Positions 6,721-7,783 of a stretch of 7,783 nt of DNA are shown piece by piece. The stretch is taken from assembly GCA_007129335.1 (NCBI GenBank), contig SKVS01000329.1, forward strand, positions 1 through 7,783, read 5' to 3'. Position numbers and translations under genes: made by a program. The stretch's first letter is position 1. Every line of letters begins with the position of its first letter. This DNA comes from Spirochaetaceae bacterium. Its GTDB lineage: Bacteria > Spirochaetota > Spirochaetia > DSM-27196 > Salinispiraceae. The notes beneath the pieces are model-generated. The model was given only the letters and a program-made list of their open reading frames with translations. It was not told the origin of the DNA and ran no database searches.

Positions 6721-7777
6721 ACATATGCTTCATCATCCCCACCAGTTTCTGGTAAACCAGATGAGGGTGGGACAGGGCCAGGGTCAGACCCGCTTTGTCC
6801 ACCAATTCTATGGAAAGCCCAGGAGCAGGACTGTGGAAAATGTTCAGGTACCGTTCTGGCGTGGTGGGGTTTTGACGGCCGTGGATCAGAGCCAGGGGTT
6901 GGGTAATTTGAGGAATCAGGTGCCCCCAATCGGTAAGCATCAGTTCCAAATCCTGTTCGAAACCAGCTCCGGCTTGATTTAAGTAAAAGCTGTAGGTTCC
7001 GATAATTCCCGACAGGTGTTCGGATCGTTTCATAATCGATGCATCGGGTTCCAGGTTGCCGAATATAACCTGGGTCCATTGATGGGGACCCAGGCGGCGG
7101 ATTTGTACCGCCAGCAGGCGGATCAACAGGTGGGCAAGCCAGGGGGAATGTCGGGCTGCCTGAATGAAAATGCTTTGATGGTCGGGAATTTTTTGGATCT
7201 GCTCAATTTCCACAAAGGGGGGAGCGCAGGATACTCCAAGAATCGAATGAACCCGGTGGGGATGGTTTTGGGCAAGTTCCAGTGCTGGAATAAGGGCAAC
7301 CTCGTGAGCCAAAATGGGCAGGCATAAGAGATTTTCCTGATCCATCAGGGCAAGAATATCGTTACCGGTGCATTGGGCAATGGTTTCGTTTTGATCGACA
7401 GGGTCGGTGCGTCCGTATCCTGGCCGCTCAATGGCGTACATACTCAAACCGTAACGGTGAGCGTATGTACGGTCGCTTTGGTATTCCCCTGCACCAAAGG
7501 ATGGACCGTGGAGGTACAGTACGGGTTTTCCCTTTGGGTCACCGAAGTGTCGCCAACCAATTCGCCGGTTGTTGCGGACAAGGGTTGCAGATTTCAGGGG
7601 AGCTCCTCGATCCTGAAGAGGGAGTATTCCCCGGGAATATCGCTGGTTATGTCCCCGGGAAGTGGTGCTATTTCCTGTATGTTTTGAAACAGTCCCATCT
7701 TTCGCCTTGGGTTCACGATTTGATTTAGGAGTTTCGCTTGTTGCTGTAGCCACCGTCGCAGCAGCAGCTGCTGCCAT
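6719..7777 (-). CDS. Alpha/beta-hydrolase-fold protein apparently lacking the catalytic triad; 5' end may be outside the window
   Basis: Residues about 66-352 follow the alpha/beta hydrolase order: a first strand ending VLYLHG (86-91, the usual oxyanion HG), then IERPGYGRTDP (116-126), a typical strand-turn motif of this family. At the nucleophile elbow, where Gly-x-Ser-x-Gly is expected, it reads Ala-His-Glu-Val-Ala (157-161), so Ser is replaced by Glu159. The acid loop reads HGRQNPTTP (299-307), with Asn303 where Asp is expected. The histidine motif reads KAGLTLAL (328-335), with Leu331 in place of His. The fold therefore looks kept while esterase-type chemistry is probably lost. The N-terminal 60 residues are Ala/Thr/Ser/Lys-rich, look disordered and carry no signal peptide. 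The ATG at 7777 has only six bases before it, in which the frame stays open, so the protein may start further right. It converges on the lipoprotein gene. Its function is unknown. Confidence 0.72.
   Translation of the reverse strand: MAAAAAATVATATSETPKSNREPKAKDGTVSKHTGNSTTSRGHNQRYSRGILPLQDRGAPLKSATLVRNNRRIGWRHFGDPKGKPVLYLHGPSFGAGEYQSDRTYAHRYGLSMYAIERPGYGRTDPVDQNETIAQCTGNDILALMDQENLLCLPILAHEVALIPALELAQNHPHRVHSILGVSCAPPFVEIEQIQKIPDHQSIFIQAARHSPWLAHLLIRLLAVQIRRLGPHQWTQVIFGNLEPDASIMKRSEHLSGIIGTYSFYLNQAGAGFEQDLELMLTDWGHLIPQITQPLALIHGRQNPTTPERYLNIFHSPAPGLSIELVDKAGLTLALSHPHLVYQKLVGMMKHM
7761..7774. repeat. 14-bp perfect palindrome in the poly-alanine codons
   Basis: GCAGCAGCTGCTGC is its own reverse complement and lies in the first codons of the hydrolase-fold gene, where GCN codons encode an alanine run. 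The symmetry follows from the change of codon type in the alanine run (GCA then GCT), so coding chance is the simplest explanation. It could still affect slippage or mRNA folding near the start. Confidence 0.5.
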
Positions 7778-7783
7778 GGTTGC

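Overview
This window (hand estimate slightly above 50% G+C) carries five protein genes: four on the + strand and one convergent gene on the - strand at the right end. I see no rRNA, tRNA, CRISPR array, transposase or phage gene. The gene content suggests a free-living or host-associated spirochaete of the Spirochaeta/Treponema type. The grounds are a TTG-started lipoprotein built from InlB-like repeats and a DUF1566-type C-terminus, a secreted CIA30 protein and moderate G+C. This placement is an inference from family distribution, not a proof.

Left half (1-3935): a two-gene operon encodes a CydDC-type heterodimeric ABC exporter, which is needed to assemble cytochrome bd oxidase. The first subunit is unusual because a complete DUF454 (YbaN-like) membrane domain is fused in front of the CydD permease and ATPase. 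The second gene, cydC, starts inside the stop codon of the first (ATGA overlap), so translational coupling is likely. No cydA or cydB lies in the window.

Middle (3936-6619): after a 116-base gap with a G8 tract comes a small exported CIA30-domain protein whose start codon sits inside a perfect 7-bp inverted repeat. After another short gap with a hairpin comes a 635-residue lipoprotein. Its G+C is mosaic: about 59% in the central repeats and about 46-47% on either side.

Right end (6620-7783): a 99-base convergent intergenic region holds nested inverted repeats built from a TAAACGCA element, probably a shared terminator. The - strand gene is an alpha/beta-hydrolase-fold protein in which all three expected catalytic triad positions appear to be replaced (Ser to Glu, Asp to Asn, His to Leu), suggesting a non-catalytic member. 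Its 5' end may lie beyond the window.

CydD and CydC clearly form one complex. The CIA30 protein and the lipoprotein are both predicted to act outside the cytoplasmic membrane, but nothing in the sequence ties them functionally to CydDC beyond position and strand. The most notable items are the DUF454-CydD fusion and the hydrolase that has lost its triad. I do not see strong evidence for a wholly new multi-gene system.
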